Shown: one piece after another, positions 1 through 11,284 of the stretch
Layout of the letters: every line of letters starts with the position of its first letter
Numbering within the stretch: the first letter of the stretch is position 1
Assembly (NCBI GenBank): GCA_949825045.1
Contig: OX463815.1
Span: 35,641,356-35,705,355, forward strand
DNA: 64,000 nt
Reading direction: 5' to 3'
DNA from: Argyresthia goedartella
Taxonomy: Eukaryota > Arthropoda > Insecta > Lepidoptera > Argyresthiidae
Position numbers and translations under genes: made by a program
The notes under the pieces: generated by a model
Told to the model about the DNA's origin: nothing
Databases searched by the model: none
Seen by the model: only the letters and a program-made list of their open reading frames with translations

Positions 1-102
1 TTTAGCCCTCGGCGTTGAGATTCAGTGTTAAGTACTCACAGGTGAGGTTATGCTTGTTGTTTTGTTTTCACTTTCACTGAGATTAATGCACTTTTACGCA
101 CT

Positions 103-441
103 TTAGGCAATACTTTTTATGGATTCTCTTAGTAAACAAGTTTTTCGACCAAGTCCGCGTTTCGTTCTTAGTTGTGTGTTATGAAGTGTCATTGTTAAAA
201 TGATTTTTACGTACTCTTTACGGTCCTGAAGATATGATCTCAGCCATGCATGGGCATTTCCACGGATACCTAGGTCAAGCAATTTTTTTAAAAGTAGTTT
301 ATGTGATACTCTGTCATACGCTTTGGACATATCCAAAAGAATTCCTATTGCATGACATTTTTCATTAATAAACTCCAGGGATTCTTGTATATAAATTAAG
401 ACTGCCGATGTTGTTTGTGACATGTGTGGAAATGAAACCAT
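103..441 (-). pseudogene. Non-LTR retrotransposon reverse transcriptase fragment (motif A region)
   Basis: This is a short open stretch of a LINE reverse transcriptase. The sequence shows the motif A signature LLDMSKAYDRVSHKLLLKK followed by LGIRGNAHAWLRSYLQDRKEYV, which is typical of APE-type LINE RTs (Jockey/CR1-like). Homology fades before the ORF stop at 103, so the GVxQGS and YADD motifs expected next are absent here. There is no endonuclease and no ORF1 nearby. A fragment carrying the complementary later motifs lies at 27201-27568 on the other strand. The clade cannot be fixed by reading alone. It is a dead relic. Confidence 0.8.
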
Positions 442-859
442 ATACTCCCCATAATTGTTCGTTTATGTCAAGTTTCGTTCAATTTATGTCCAATGCATTG
501 CACTTTAGCTAGGCACGCATACGCCCACAACTATTTCTTTTCCTCCACACTGATTGAGTGGTTGGTCATAGATTTAATTTTCGTGCGGTACCAGACCAAG
601 CTTTTGGATCTGTGTCAGGATTTATCACATAGAAACAGCAAACAATGGTTACCCTTTAATAGTTTAGTTTTTTATTTAAGTAAATATAACTCTTTAATTA
701 AATATAAAACGAAAATATTCCCACCAACAAATTCTGTGTGAGTAATAATCGTGAGATTTCGATAGCCAGTTGTCGAGTTTCACCATAAGAAAACGTCGTG
801 TGTGTGAACGATTCTGTCAAATCCAATCAGAGTAGAGAAATAAGTCCATCGAAATTTAA
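442..859. other. Unassigned AT-rich stretch
   Basis: No coding signal, RNA gene or clear repeat was recognised. The short open frame here has no recognisable motif. Confidence 0.4.
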
Positions 860-1500
860 TTGATCGAGCGATCGAAGCGCGCGGAGCGTCTCTGTTTCAG
901 GATTGAGCAAAAATTGGTTATCTGTAAAGTCGGTTTACGGACGATAATTTGACGTGATAACGTCATAAGGTGAACGCTTAGGCCTCTCTATCGCTTGTTC
1001 CGCGCTCTCGCTTACACGCTCGGCTCAGGCGGAACGTGACAATGAGACATGCTTTTCGTGCATGCTGCCGGCGTTCATCGATTTATAAGACGTTATCACG
1101 TCAAAAATGCTGTCTTATGTACGGATGTGTGTCCGGATGTTATCATCTAGCCGCATTTCTCAATTCATTCTCGTGAATTTTGGTGAACAGGTTCGATAAT
1201 TAAATAGATTTTTTGGCGATTCAGTTTTTGAAATTTTTCCAAAATGGCGGAGATATGGGGTTTAAAATGTAAAAAAAGCCGCTACAGCCCAAACGGCTTG
1301 ACAGATTTAAACTAATGAGGTGTCGTTGGATTTGTCTCCACAAATCAAAGTGATATATAATTTTAGTGACAATTCAATAGGTTGGATTTTGGATCGCAAA
1401 ATGTAGTTCAAAAAGTTATTGGTTGTTGGTGGGCGGCTACTTTCATACTCCATGTACCTATCCAGGTGCATTTTAAGTTGGTGATTATTAAAAACTTCAA
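860..1500 (+). repeat. Diverged dispersed repeat, copy 1
   Basis: This stretch aligns by eye with 1585-1995. Shared blocks, in order, are a GAGCGA..GAAGCG segment, GTGTCCGGATG, CTCGTGAATT, GGTTCGATAATTAAATAG, a CGGAGAT segment and ATAGGTTGG..GCAAAATGTAGTT. Further relatives lie at 4755-4962 (plus) and at 42961-43085 and 53073-53197 (minus). It holds an extra insertion at 915-1101. The family is not identified; it could be a non-autonomous DNA element or the tail of an old LINE. Confidence 0.65.
915..1101. mobile_element. Small inserted element (MITE-like) with inferred 7-bp target duplication
   Basis: The paralogous repeat at 1585-1995 lacks this segment. The segment is flanked by the direct repeat CAAAAAT at 908-914 and 1102-1108, as expected of a target-site duplication. 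It carries a perfect inverted repeat, TTGACGTGATAACGTC at 949-964 against its reverse complement at 1089-1104. The right arm runs into the duplicated target, and the left arm is not terminal, so the exact ends are uncertain. Confidence 0.5.
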
Positions 1501-1584
1501 ACCTTGTTGCCTACGGGGCGTGCAGCACGACATCGCATCGTGTGGCCCGGCCCTCACTTGTATATGCATTAAACACTGCTTTTT

Positions 1585-1995
1585 ATTGACCGAGCGAACG
1601 AAGCGACGAAGCGTCACCGTTTCAGAATTAGGCAAAAATGCTTTTGTATGTCCAGATTTGTGTCCGGATGATATCCTTTCTCTACTGATTCTCGTGAATT
1701 CTCGTGAGCAGGTTCGATAATTAAATAGCTTTTTTTGTCGATTCTGTTTTTAGATTTTTTCTAAATGCCGGAGATGTGGCGGTTTTAAAATTCCAATAAA
1801 GACGCCGCAGTCCAAACATCTGGTTTGATATTAACAAGTGAGGTGTTACAACTGTTGGATTTGTAGAGACCGTGATAGTAATAGGCAATATAATTTTTGT
1901 GAAAAGTCAACAGGTTGGGCGACCACAAAATGTAGTTTACAAAGTTATTGGCGGCTACTGTCATACTCCATATACGTAACCAGGTGAATTCATAA
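1585..1995 (+). repeat. Diverged dispersed repeat, copy 2 (empty site for the 915-1101 insert)
   Basis: Homologous to 860-1500 but without the 187-bp insert. Its right part, containing CAAAATGTAGTTTACAAAG and ACCAGGTGAATTCATAAG, also matches 4755-4962 and the minus-strand copy at 42961-43085. Noncoding. Confidence 0.65.
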
Positions 1996-2651
1996 GCTTG
2001 TATGTGTTAGTAAAAGAAAGTTTCAGGCAAGGAAAGTGTGGGCAGGTAAGCCCATCCGAATTTTGGTCTGAAGGGTTCATAATTCGTCTCTAGATAAGCG
2101 ATAGACTTGTCCTCTGACATGCCATTCGTGGGTGGACATCTAGGCACCAGTGGTTGAAGCGAAAGTCAAGTCAGAAAAAAGCCTAGGTATTTATTGATTT
2201 ATTTGTATAAATACATAACAAAATAAACGGTTAGTAAAAGTATTAAAGAGAAAGCAAAGTTACAGTTTCGCTTAATTAATAGTACAATTTAATTTTTTAA
2301 CTAATTGATTTCTATGTTATAAAATAGGTCAAGTATGAGGATGTATAGGGCACCGTCGGACCCGCACACGTAGGGTTCCTACCATTGTTAACGGAAAAAC
2401 GTAAAACGACATTCTTTTGTACGCGTACACCTTTTTAATTCTTAATAATAAAACATTGAATACTAGATAGAACTAGGCAAAAAAGCCAAAACAAGCAATT
2501 AAAGATATTTTCCGGTAATATCGGGAGAGTCGTTCAGTTCACAGATAGATAATAAAAACAAAATGGCTAAGAAAATGGCCATACAAATAATCTCTTGTAT
2601 GGGCACTACTTTTAATTCTAAAGAACTCGTATGTTTTATTATTTGTTTTGG
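1996..2651. other. Unassigned AT-rich stretch
   Basis: Nothing recognisable beyond low-complexity AT-rich sequence. No supported gene. Confidence 0.35.
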
Positions 2652-2758
2652 TAGAGCCCGGTGACAGACGGACAGACAGATGGACGGACAGATATACAGC
2701 GGAGGCTTAGTAAAAGGGTCCCGTTGAGCACCCTTGGGGTACGGAACCCTGAAAAATA
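2652..2758 (-). repeat. GGGTTCCGTACC-type lepidopteran repeat fragment
   Basis: Read on the minus strand this begins AGGGTTCCGTACCCC and continues into an ACGGGACCC block and a run of GTCTGTC-type units. The same architecture occurs at 42740-42840 and 52852-52952 on the plus strand. The motif is common in moth and butterfly sequence. I cannot name the element class. Translations through it are artefacts. Confidence 0.55.
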
Positions 2759-3231
2759 TTAACATCTTTTAAATTTTACATAAAAATACACAAAACAATT
2801 AACCTACTCTTATGTAACTTTACCATCAATATTTAACAGTTTAGTGGCACTTTGCCTAAACACATTATGAGACATTTTAAACAGATCTAAATCAGAAAGG
2901 CTTTCATAATTAACTTTCGAGGCTCTACGAACAAATTAATTACCAGTATAATTAGTACTACCTGAAGGAAAAACTAAAAGGTGTTTTCTATTTCTAAGAC
3001 GAGGATTAGGCACACGAAATCCTATACTCTGTAATAAGACTGGAGAGTCGGAACATCATTTACTATATTTTATATAAAGTTGAGGCATCTGCCGCCTTGC
3101 GACTTATCTCAAGTGAAGGTATATTGTGACGAGTGGATCACATTTTGTAATTGTCGAGGGAATTTTGCTTATGTGTTTATATTGTCAATAGCTGAGTATG
3201 CAACATTGAGAGTGTGATAAATTATTACATA
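2759..3231. other. AT-rich stretch, possibly the 3' part of an old LINE
   Basis: No open frame. It runs directly into the (AAT)n array at 3232-3256, which resembles a LINE 3' tail, but no RT or endonuclease sequence is attached. Confidence 0.3.
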
Positions 3232-3256
3232 AATAATAATAATAATAATAATAATA
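3232..3256 (+). repeat. (AAT)n microsatellite
   Basis: About eight perfect AAT units. It may be the microsatellite tail of a non-LTR retroelement lying to its left. Confidence 0.85.
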
Positions 3257-3269
3257 CCTTGGACACTAT

Positions 3270-3600
3270 TTACACACATTGATCTAGCCCCAGACTAGGA
3301 TTCCCTGTATCTTGGGTACTAGACAACGATACACATACTTATATAGATAAATATTATACTTAGATAGATAAACAACCATGACTAGGGTACAAACATCCGT
3401 TTTCATCAACAAATATTTGCCCAGGGACATTGCCGACTCGGCCATTCGGGTCGTCAAAAAATAATAAATAACTATATCTTACCTTCCGATGAACTATATT
3501 ATTACTATGCTCATATGCCCGCATTGTGCGGGGTTCGTCATAAAGAAGATTGACTACATAAGCCACATACGAGTTAGAGTGACGCCTTCACAATAGTTAC
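3270..3600. repeat. SINE-like dispersed repeat, degenerate
   Basis: The start (GCCCCAGACTAGGATTCCC..TTGGGTACTAGACAACG) matches the repeat at about 15594-15650 (GCCCCACACTAGGATACCC..GTGGGAACCAGAAAC). Unlike that copy, no clean Pol III B box is visible here. The rest is not recognised. Confidence 0.4.
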
Positions 3601-3905
3601 TGCGGTCGCCACCGCGCCGTGACCGAAAAGCGATCGATCATTATATTTTTTCTGTATGAAGCTGCCCTAAATAAGCCTAAGGAAATTCACAACAAAACAC
3701 TCAAAAGTTCACGTTTTCTAGTTAGCGTCGAAATCGCATTCTATGAGTCATGCAAGTCACATGTTCGCACATCGCTACATTTCTTCAGCTTTTTGTATGT
3801 AACTATGATTTAAGGTATTTAGTGACCCATCTATCCCCCCATAACTTTGGTTCATAATGAAATAACACATATTTTTGTTTTAAGCTATGAAAAGACAGAC
3901 TCGCT
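3601..3905. other. Unassigned stretch
   Basis: No gene or repeat recognised. The short open frame here has no motif. Confidence 0.3.
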
Positions 3906-4260
3906 ATGTATATGTCGCAGGCAATTTGTTTGTTGATTCCGCATTTTACAAACGGCGTCGTCCGTTTACAAACGCGCGCTGCTATGTAATATGCCGAAGG
4001 CAAATTGACACTCCTTTATGTTTTAAGCATTTATTGTTGTTCTTACATGTTCAACCTAACACGAAGGGTAAAGGGGGCTTCGCTTCGCTCACCCCCTTTA
4101 CCCTTCACCTAAGCTACCGCAGCGTTTTGCCCTGAGAATTTGCTATTTTAATTTCAATTTGCAATTTGCCTTCGGCATATTACATAGCAGCGCGCGTTTA
4201 TAAACGGACGACGCCGTTTGTAAAATGTGGAATCTTACAATTTGCCTGCCACATATACAT
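3906..4260. mobile_element. Foldback element with ~100-bp inverted arms
   Basis: The arms at 3906-4007 and 4162-4260 are near-perfect reverse complements. Shared blocks include TTTGCCTTCGGCATATTACA and the matching AACGGCGTCGTCCGTTT segment. The 154-bp centre holds a second perfect 15-bp hairpin, GAAGGGTAAAGGGGG against its complement, around a CTTCGCTTCGCTCA loop. A diverged relative of the centre lies at 54566-54662. No transposase is encoded, so it is probably non-autonomous. Target duplications are not obvious. Confidence 0.75.
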
Positions 4261-4754
4261 CTCCAGTGCAACTTGATAATATTTATTTAACGAAACATGG
4301 GTGAACGTGACAATAAAACTATCGATATTCACTCCATCACTATTAACATTTTGTTGAATAGGGTATTCTATTTGTCAAAAAACCTGTCGAACTAAATATC
4401 TGACAACCACTGACAACACATATTTTATGACTGTTTTAAAATAAAATAATTATGACTACACGTTTCTGTTCCACGATGAATATTTATAGTCGTCCGTGAT
4501 CACTGATCAGTCTTGGAAGAATTGGAAGGCACACGTCATTAGGGTGTTGAGTAATAATCAATCAGTGGTTTGATCCCCCGCCAGGTTAAACTGATGAGCT
4601 CCGCGCACCTGCCGAACTGAATTAACTATGTTGATTTATGTACTGTTCAGTTGCTGCATGCATCATATTTACCCTGCATATATATTGGTAGTTGGAACTG
4701 CACAAGAAAGTACGTAATGTTTTTCAAGCGTACGTATGTATGACCATTTCGATA
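4261..4754. other. Unassigned stretch
   Basis: No gene, RNA or clear repeat recognised. Confidence 0.3.
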
Positions 4755-4962
4755 GCACGCACTACAGCCCAAACGGCGGACGATGACAGATTTTAATAAA
4801 CGATTGTCGTTGGATTCCTCTCAGTTGTGGGAGTGACATATTTGTTAAAAAAACAATAGGTTGGATCTCAGATAGCAAAATGTAGTTTACAAAGTAATTG
4901 TTGTTGCTACTTTCCTAGTCCATTTACGTAACCAGGTGCATTCATAAGTTTGTAGATGGTTC
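4755..4962 (+). repeat. Diverged dispersed repeat, copy 3
   Basis: Shares CAGCCCAAACGGC, ATAGGTTGGAT, CAAAATGTAGTTTACAAAGT and GTAACCAGGTGCATTCATAA with the copies at 860-1500 and 1585-1995 and, inverted, with 42961-43085. Confidence 0.65.
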
Positions 4963-5342
4963 TGAAAGAAAATGCGGATTATATGTTTTTATCGCTCCAG
5001 ACTCGTGTTCCTCCTGCGATGTTCCCCTGGGAGAACCACGAGGCATTCGCATTTGCTTGTCGTCCCCCCTGATTCACTCTTGGCCGATTTGGTGCCCCGA
5101 ACGCATTTTTCATCGGTAGTTTTTTTTGTCTAATCGCATTTTGCCACAATCGTGTTTTGCCAGGTGTGCTTTATGTATAATCGATTTTTACCTTAGTCTC
5201 CCATTTCCTATTCTCAGTTTTTTTAGCCGAAATTAGTCATAAACGCATATTTTTTAATCTCAGTTTTTCTCATCGCATTCCACCAGATTTTAAAATCGTT
5301 GTAGTTCTCGATTATGACACATATACTCATCAAGAGTATATT
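4963..5342. other. Unassigned stretch left of the BEL element
   Basis: No coding or repeat structure recognised. It contains the pre-insertion flank of the BEL/Pao element. Confidence 0.3.
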
Positions 5343-5347
5343 CATAC
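5343..5347. repeat. Target-site duplication, left copy (CATAC)
   Basis: CATAC directly abuts the TG end of the left LTR and is repeated exactly at 11805-11809 beyond the right LTR. A 5-bp duplication suits BEL/Pao integrases. Confidence 0.9.
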
Positions 5348-5866
5348 TGTTAAATTCCACGCCTTAACCGAAAGGTGGTGGAATCTTGGTAGGGTTGTTT
5401 TTCAGTGGAATGTCACAAAGCAGTACTGACCTTGACGCCGTGGACCGGCATTCGAAAGCTCAATTCGAGGCGGGAGTACGGGATGAGGAACACCAGGGTG
5501 GGGGGTGAGGGGAGTCGAATCTTACTCTCGTCGCAGCCCGCTGCTGTCGTGATGCTGCCAACTACACGGGTCGCTATCCGAACGCGACGAATTGGTGACC
5601 GAACCACTTCGACCTTTCACAGCACGAAGCACTCACTCCGATGACGTGAAATCTACTTATTTCCCGACGATTGTTCCGTGATTATTACAATTAACATTCC
5701 GACCAGGCCCCGATACCTGTCGTAGACAATTTACCATGTGCAAAAAGTGACCTCTAGCTAGCCATATTTTTTCTATGCAAGTGACAGCTAGCTAGTGATG
5801 TCCCGATCACTCGCGGTCGATCCGCGCAACGAAAACCGGTGCGTTCCGAAGCATAAATATTAAACA
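5348..5866 (-). repeat. BEL/Pao 3' LTR
   Basis: 519 bp, starting TGTTAAATTCC and ending ATATTAAACA on the plus strand. It matches 11285-11804 almost base for base and includes a pair of CTAGCTAG blocks. Confidence 0.95.
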
Positions 5867-6009
5867 GTCACCCGCCCGGACAGGCCCGAACCTGTCCCTA
5901 ATCAATAGGAAGGCGAGAAAGTGTTGCGACCGCTCTCTTGAGGACCGAGTCCCCCACCTTGACTTCTGCTGATCAAGGCGTGGCATCCGACATGCCCATT
6001 CCGAATGTG

Positions 6010-8445
6010 TCAATCCTGTATCAACAGTTCGACCAACTTCCCTTTCCTAGGGAGTAACAATGGGTGGCGAGCCGCATAAGGCAGGTTGGCATTCCGCAGC
6101 CGACCTCCTACCCTCAGCAATCCTTGAGGGTCAATAAACGGGTTGAGCCGAGCCACAGCTCCCTTCAGTTGGACGCGTCCGCGTCTCAGAATGTCCAGTT
6201 CGGACTTAAAGTGCACCGTCTGCACGTTCCGTACCAATGCGAACAATGCATGGTTCCGTTCCCGTGGTGTCAGGACCTGTGTCCGCACCCGCTGCGCCTC
6301 AGAATTGCGACAATTCCGTGCAAATCGGAAGATCCAGGCGGTCACATTGACCAGCTTGTCGAGCGAGCTGTACCGTTCCAGCAGGCTGAACTCCTCTTCC
6401 GGCTCTGGTTGCGTCGTACAGACACCGACTGCCAAGGCGCCGTTCACCGAGGTAACGCGTGGACTCATTGGCCAATCCGATTCGGCTTGAGTCAACCATT
6501 TTGGACCCCACCACAAGGGATGTCCAACTAACTCCGGAGCGTGACACCCACGAGACGCACAGTCTGCTGTGTTCATTTCCCCTGGAACATGTCTCCAGAT
6601 CAAGGGAACCTCCGAATTCAAAATCTGCGAAACCCGATTCGCCACAAAAATGTCCAGCTTGTGAACTGAAGCCTTCAGCCAGCATAACACGATCTGGCGG
6701 TCCGTCCAACCGTAGACCGTATCTTCTAACGCTATTGACCCACGAAGAACCGTCATCGTGTGGTTGACCAGACGAGTCAGGAGAGCCCCTCCTGAAAGCT
6801 CTAATTTGGGAATGGTCAGGCGAGTGCGCAACGGCGCAACCTTGCTCTTGGCCATGACCAACCGCACATCAACCTCCCCCGAGGAGTCGACCGTACGCAG
6901 ATACACCGCAGCTCCGTAGCCCTTCTCCGAGGCATCGCAAAACCCATGCAGGGTGGCGGTGTATCGTTTGGTGGGGACCAACCTCCCTGGCAGTGAAATC
7001 CGATTGATGCCAGGGAGGGTCGAAAAGAACGATTCCCACTCTGAGCTCAATGACCCGCCGATCGGGTCGTCCCATTTCAGCTCAGCAGACCACAATTGCT
7101 GCATAAAACACTTGAGCTGAAATGTTACCGGGGTGATCCACCCGTTTGGATCAAAATTCCTAGCCACCGTTGACAGGACGTTCCGTTTCGTCCAGACCTT
7201 CGGGGAGTCCAACTCGACCCGATACGAAAACATGTCTGACACCGGCTGGTACTGGATGCCTAATACCGACAACATATTCGGATTTTCCAAATTTTCGAAA
7301 ATGTGGGGATCCTGCTGGTAGTCATCCGGAAGACCAGACAGTAACTCTGGAGAGTTCAACATCCATTTCCGGAGCTCGTAACCTCCACCCCGTAAGAGCT
7401 CAACTAGCTCGTCCCGTCGAGCGAGCGCCTCCTCTGCGGAATCTGCACCGGTACAGATATCGTCCACGTAGAGATCCTGCTCCAGGATCGCTGCTCCTCT
7501 AGGGAAATTTAACCGTTCTCGATCCGCTAACTTCCGCAGAGTGCGAATCGCCAAATAAGGACTAGACCGTAGCCCGTACGTGTTGGTGTTCAGCTCTGAC
7601 ACCTTGATGGGCTGATCTGGGCTCTCTCGCCACAGTATCTGCTGATACCGTCTATCGTCAGGGTGAATGACCGTCTGCCTAAACATCATCCGGATGTCAG
7701 CTACAAACACAACATTGTGTCGACGGAACCGTGTGATAACATCCGCGATGTCATGGTTCAACGTCGGCCCTGAATGCAAACACTGGTTCAGGTTCATGCC
7801 GTTAGATGTTGATGCCGATCCATCGAACACTATCCGTATTTTGCCCTCCGGGGTCCTCAAGACCGCGTGATGAGGCAGGAAGCAGTGGTCTTCACGCTTC
7901 CAGTCGATATCCGAAACCGACATGTGGCCGAACGACTCGTATTCCCGCATGAAGTCGACGTACTTCTGCCGGAAAATCCCGTCACGCTTCATGCGTCGTT
8001 CCATCGACAGAAGCCGCGTCTCGGCTGCATGGTGTGAACTACCCAGCGGTGGGCGATCACTCCGGAATGGAAGACGTGTGATAAATCGACCTGACCGAAG
8101 GCGACCAGTATTGTTCCGATAAAACTGTTCACACTCTTCTTCAACCGGGTCCAACCGGCGGACCGTAGGTGATTCCTTCACCTCCCAAAACCTCTGTATC
8201 ACCTCCGAGAGTACAGAACCGAATAAGGGACTACTAGTCGCTAGGCGTGGGGCAGCCGGCATGACCGGACCCATTACCGCATGGCCCAGTCTGGTGTTGA
8301 CCGAAACCAGACCAGTCGCCTGCAACACGTGGACACCTGGCACTAACAGGTATCCCAAGGCATCAACACCCAATAAAATGTCTACTGGGCCCGGAATATC
8401 AAACTCCGTGTCAGCCAGTGACAACCCAGCGACCAACTGTCGCAC
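6010..8445 (-). pseudogene. pol: BEL/Pao pol: reverse transcriptase, RNase H, truncated integrase
   Basis: The 811-residue open frame first completes the protease region, then enters a Pao-type RT. Visible landmarks are the VFVADIRMMFRQTVIHPDD motif A region near residue 250, the catalytic YVDD near 327 (7459-7470), and the Pao RNase H signature FCDASEKGYGAAVYLR near 503. The C-terminus shows LLRVGGRLRNANLPYAARHP, the stretch that precedes the integrase HHCC finger, and then stops. The DDE integrase core is absent, so the family's usual C-terminal several hundred residues are lost to a deletion against the 3' LTR. A frame change near 8400-8460 separates this frame from the upstream protease frame. 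RT and RNase H motifs look intact. Confidence 0.92.
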
Positions 8446-8699
8446 AAGGGCGACAACCGTACGTGAGGGTGTGAGCCCATCACATTAGGCATGACTAATG
8501 CCGTGACAGTCAGATTCACCGATGAATCCACCCGTGACGAGAGAGTAATCCGACATACTCCCTTAACGGAACCGACTTCCGTGTTCCCAATTCCCCGAAT
8601 GGAATGTGGGTACTCCCTTACCGAAATGCCCAACCGTCTTACAAGGTTGCACGAGACTAAGCACCCCTGGGCCCCCGAGTCCAATAGTGCTCGTGCCAC
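8382..8699 (-). pseudogene. BEL/Pao aspartic protease region
   Basis: This is the retropepsin-like protease that would cleave the Gag-Pol polyprotein. The catalytic motif ALLDSGAQGCLVS lies at the start of this frame, followed by a plausible flap (IRGIGNTEVG). The frame is out of register with the RT frame (6010-8445) and overlaps it by about 60 bp, so a single indel near 8400-8460 breaks pol here. There is also no clean continuous frame joining it to gag upstream. Confidence 0.8.
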
Positions 8700-9224
8700 A
8701 CATGACTTGCCGTCCGATCGGTGGCGCTACTCACGCTATCACAGAGGCGGTGGGGAGCATGACCGTCTGTGGAGTGGCGGCATCCTGTAAGTGGGTGGCG
8801 TGTCCCTAGCGGGAACCTCCACGGGATCCGAACCCGCTCAGACCTCCGTCGGCCTTGGAGTAACTCGGCTGCTGATATGCAACCGGCATATCAGACCGTA
8901 TGTGCATCAAGGGGTCCCAACCCGTATAGAGCCCCTCACTGTCCCGGTATCCGATCATACCGGACGATGTACGGTGTGCCCGGTGCGCACCGTGGATGAA
9001 TGGGGGAGAGCGGATCCAACCTGGGGCGCTCTAGGAATGGGGGCGACATCCGACTGTTTGCCTCCCAGAGCGACGGGCAGGGTGGCGCAGAAGGTGGTGG
9101 GCTCCCAGCCTTCGCGCTACTCATAGGTGCCATCTGACACCCGCCCGTAAGACGCGGTGAGCCAGCGGCCCGAAGTCCTCGCTGACCGTGGACAGTGGCG
9201 ACCGAACCCCGGCTATCCCGCATG

Positions 9225-10567
9225 TTACCCCCCGCGCTGCCCCTTTCCCCTCGGGGGGGGGGGGGGGTCCCGTCCGCGAGTACCCCAGTCACCCCGTTGG
9301 TGACTCCCGTTGCTGGTTGGGCCCTGTGGCCGACCAACCTGAGTCCGGCCCTGGTGATCGTCCGAAGGGCCTGACCGATTCAGGCACAACACTATGTGGT
9401 GCTTGCCACCACAGCACTCACAGGGGAACGCGCGTGCGGCCCCAAACAACCGAAACACAATCGGTGGCGGAACACGCGGGCAGCTACCCCGAGCGCTTTA
9501 AATTTGGCGCAACTGGTCACGTCATGACCGGCACTATCGCAGTGCACACAGCCGTCACCCGACGGCGCGGCATTCAAAACGCCAAATTGTTTCGACCGCC
9601 CACCCCCCCCGGCCCCTCCCGCATCCGCGCGGGTTGGCGCTGCACACTGGCCTCCGTGTCCAGTGTGTCACATCGCCTACATTCACCCTCCAAAAAATCC
9701 GTCAATTGGACGAGTGTGGGCAGCTCCGTGCTAATGCCCCCATGCAGCTGTTCAAACCGACTTTGAACAGCTGCAGGCAACCGTGACAAAACCATATATA
9801 AAACAATGTATGACCATTGGTCTACCGGAAGACCAAGGTTCTGAAGGGCCTTAGTGGCCACCAGCACAGGGTTGAGCACCTGTACTCGGATGTTAACATC
9901 CCGGGTTACTCTAGGGATGCTAAACAGCTTCCCCAGCTGCGCATCAACCAACCGCCGTTTGTGTTGGTAGCTGTCCAACAATATGGACCTTGCTATCTCA
10001 TAATTTCCCGCCGTGACCGTTAGGTGACCGACCAACTCCTTCGGTTCACCCCGCAGAGCCATCAATAGTTGGGCCAACTTGTAGGCGTTGTCCAGGTCTT
10101 ACCGACCGTGGACCAAACTATCAAATAAATTAATGAAGGCCGGCCACTCATCAATTGCCCCACTGAAGGCCGGAATCTCCAGGTGTGGCAGCCGTCCAAC
10201 AACACCCTTCGGGGGTTGGGCAAAGGAATGACCGTGGGGAGGGTAACGGAGCCCTCCCCACGGTCATTCCTTCGCGACCGCTTAACCTTCTCCGCGCGAC
10301 GCTCGATGTCACCCAAGCATTTCATCGCTTGGTCAGCATCCGCGCAAAGCTGTTTCACTGCGCCACCGAGGCTTCATCAGTAAGCCCGAGAGCTTCAGCC
10401 TCCGCAGCCAGCTGACACACCTTCCCGACGCGTGTCATTGCGTCCTCCACACGCTTGAGCAGGACATCATCCATGTCCGGTCGCTCCACATACTTATGAG
10501 TATGGGCGAGCCATCTCAATTCCTCCCGGACACCATGCCGCAGTACCGTCAAGGGTGAAGGTGCCAT
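9225..10567 (-). pseudogene. gag: BEL/Pao gag, multiply broken
   Basis: The structural protein is scattered over several frames. The N-terminal part (10355-10567) begins MAPSPLTVLRHGVREELRW. The middle part continues from about 10358 in another frame. The capsid-like part (9574-10077, LLMALRGEPKELVGHL..YEIARSILLD) is typical of Pao gag. Two Cys/His knuckles follow, CVHCDSAGHDVTSC near 9540 and CECCGGKHHIVLC near 9400. Breaks I can see are a frame change near 10360, another inside or beside the hairpin at 10223-10272, an in-frame TAA at 10099-10101, and further frame changes near 9580 and 9460. A 15-G run sits at 9253-9267 and may be a sequencing or slippage site. Confidence 0.85.
10223..10272. 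other. Perfect 21-bp inverted repeat inside gag
   Basis: The arms at 10223-10243 and 10252-10272 are exact reverse complements (AAGGAATGACCGTGGGGAGG...) around an 8-nt loop. It sits in gag at the point where the reading frame changes. Confidence 0.9.
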
Positions 10568-11263
10568 GTTGACCGATTTAATAGATTCTGGTCCTATACT
10601 TCACTACCGAACTAATTATAGCCAGAGACCAGCACTTGCCCGTCAGCGCTGGGCACAGAAATTAAAACTAAGTTGTCAAAACTAAGGCAACCACTAAAAC
10701 AATTAAATCCTCAAAATATTTAATATGGTCGCCCTGTGGACATACACCTTATAACTATACACTCTAAATCAATTAGAGAATGCCACCATAAAGCACAATA
10801 AAAATAACACACAAAAATTTATTATAAGAAAAAAAGCTATTTTTAATATAATGTAGATAGCCGTGAACCTTCTAGAAGTGGCCCCTCCGATATGACCCAC
10901 ACTTCTACTGAGGTCAGCAAATCAGCTTAATACCCCTTAAATAGCCTGACCCTGCTCTCTAAACCGAAATAACATTGCAGTACTATAGAACCCGACGTTC
11001 TACCACAAGTCATACAATATAGTTATTTCGCGGAATGACCGCTCAATCCTTTATGCGAACAAACAGTAGTTTCCGACTATAAATTTATAATAATCATTAA
11101 CTAAATCGTCAATTATACGTTCACTAACCGAAAATGAACCTAAATTGTGGTATACCGATCACAAGACTCACTCACAAAATGATTGCCGACCAATCTGAGG
11201 TTCCCTATCCCACTACAAAAAAACAACCCTACAACCGTCCGTGAATCGATTTCCTACTAGGAA
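10568..11263 (-). other. BEL/Pao 5' leader between primer site and gag
   Basis: About 700 bp of AT-rich noncoding sequence. No additional ORF or promoter was recognised. A short palindrome, TTTCCTACTAGGAAA, sits next to the primer site at 11251-11265. Confidence 0.6.
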
Positions 11264-11281
11264 ACCGCGCCTCTGCTACCA
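11264..11281 (-). promoter_or_regulatory. Primer-binding site of the BEL/Pao element
   Basis: In the sense direction, three T residues follow the 5' LTR and then TGGTAGCAGAGGCGCGG. The TGG is the expected complement of a tRNA CCA end. The tRNA identity was not determined. Confidence 0.7.
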
Positions 11282-11284
11282 AAA

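Noticed and set aside
5807..6013. 68-residue minus-strand frame between BEL pol and the 3' LTR as the missing integrase
   Set aside because: It has no HHCC or DDE residues and half of it runs into the LTR.
6064..6767. Plus-strand open frames across the BEL pol region
   Set aside because: They are shadows of the minus-strand pol ORF, which has clear RT and RNase H motifs.
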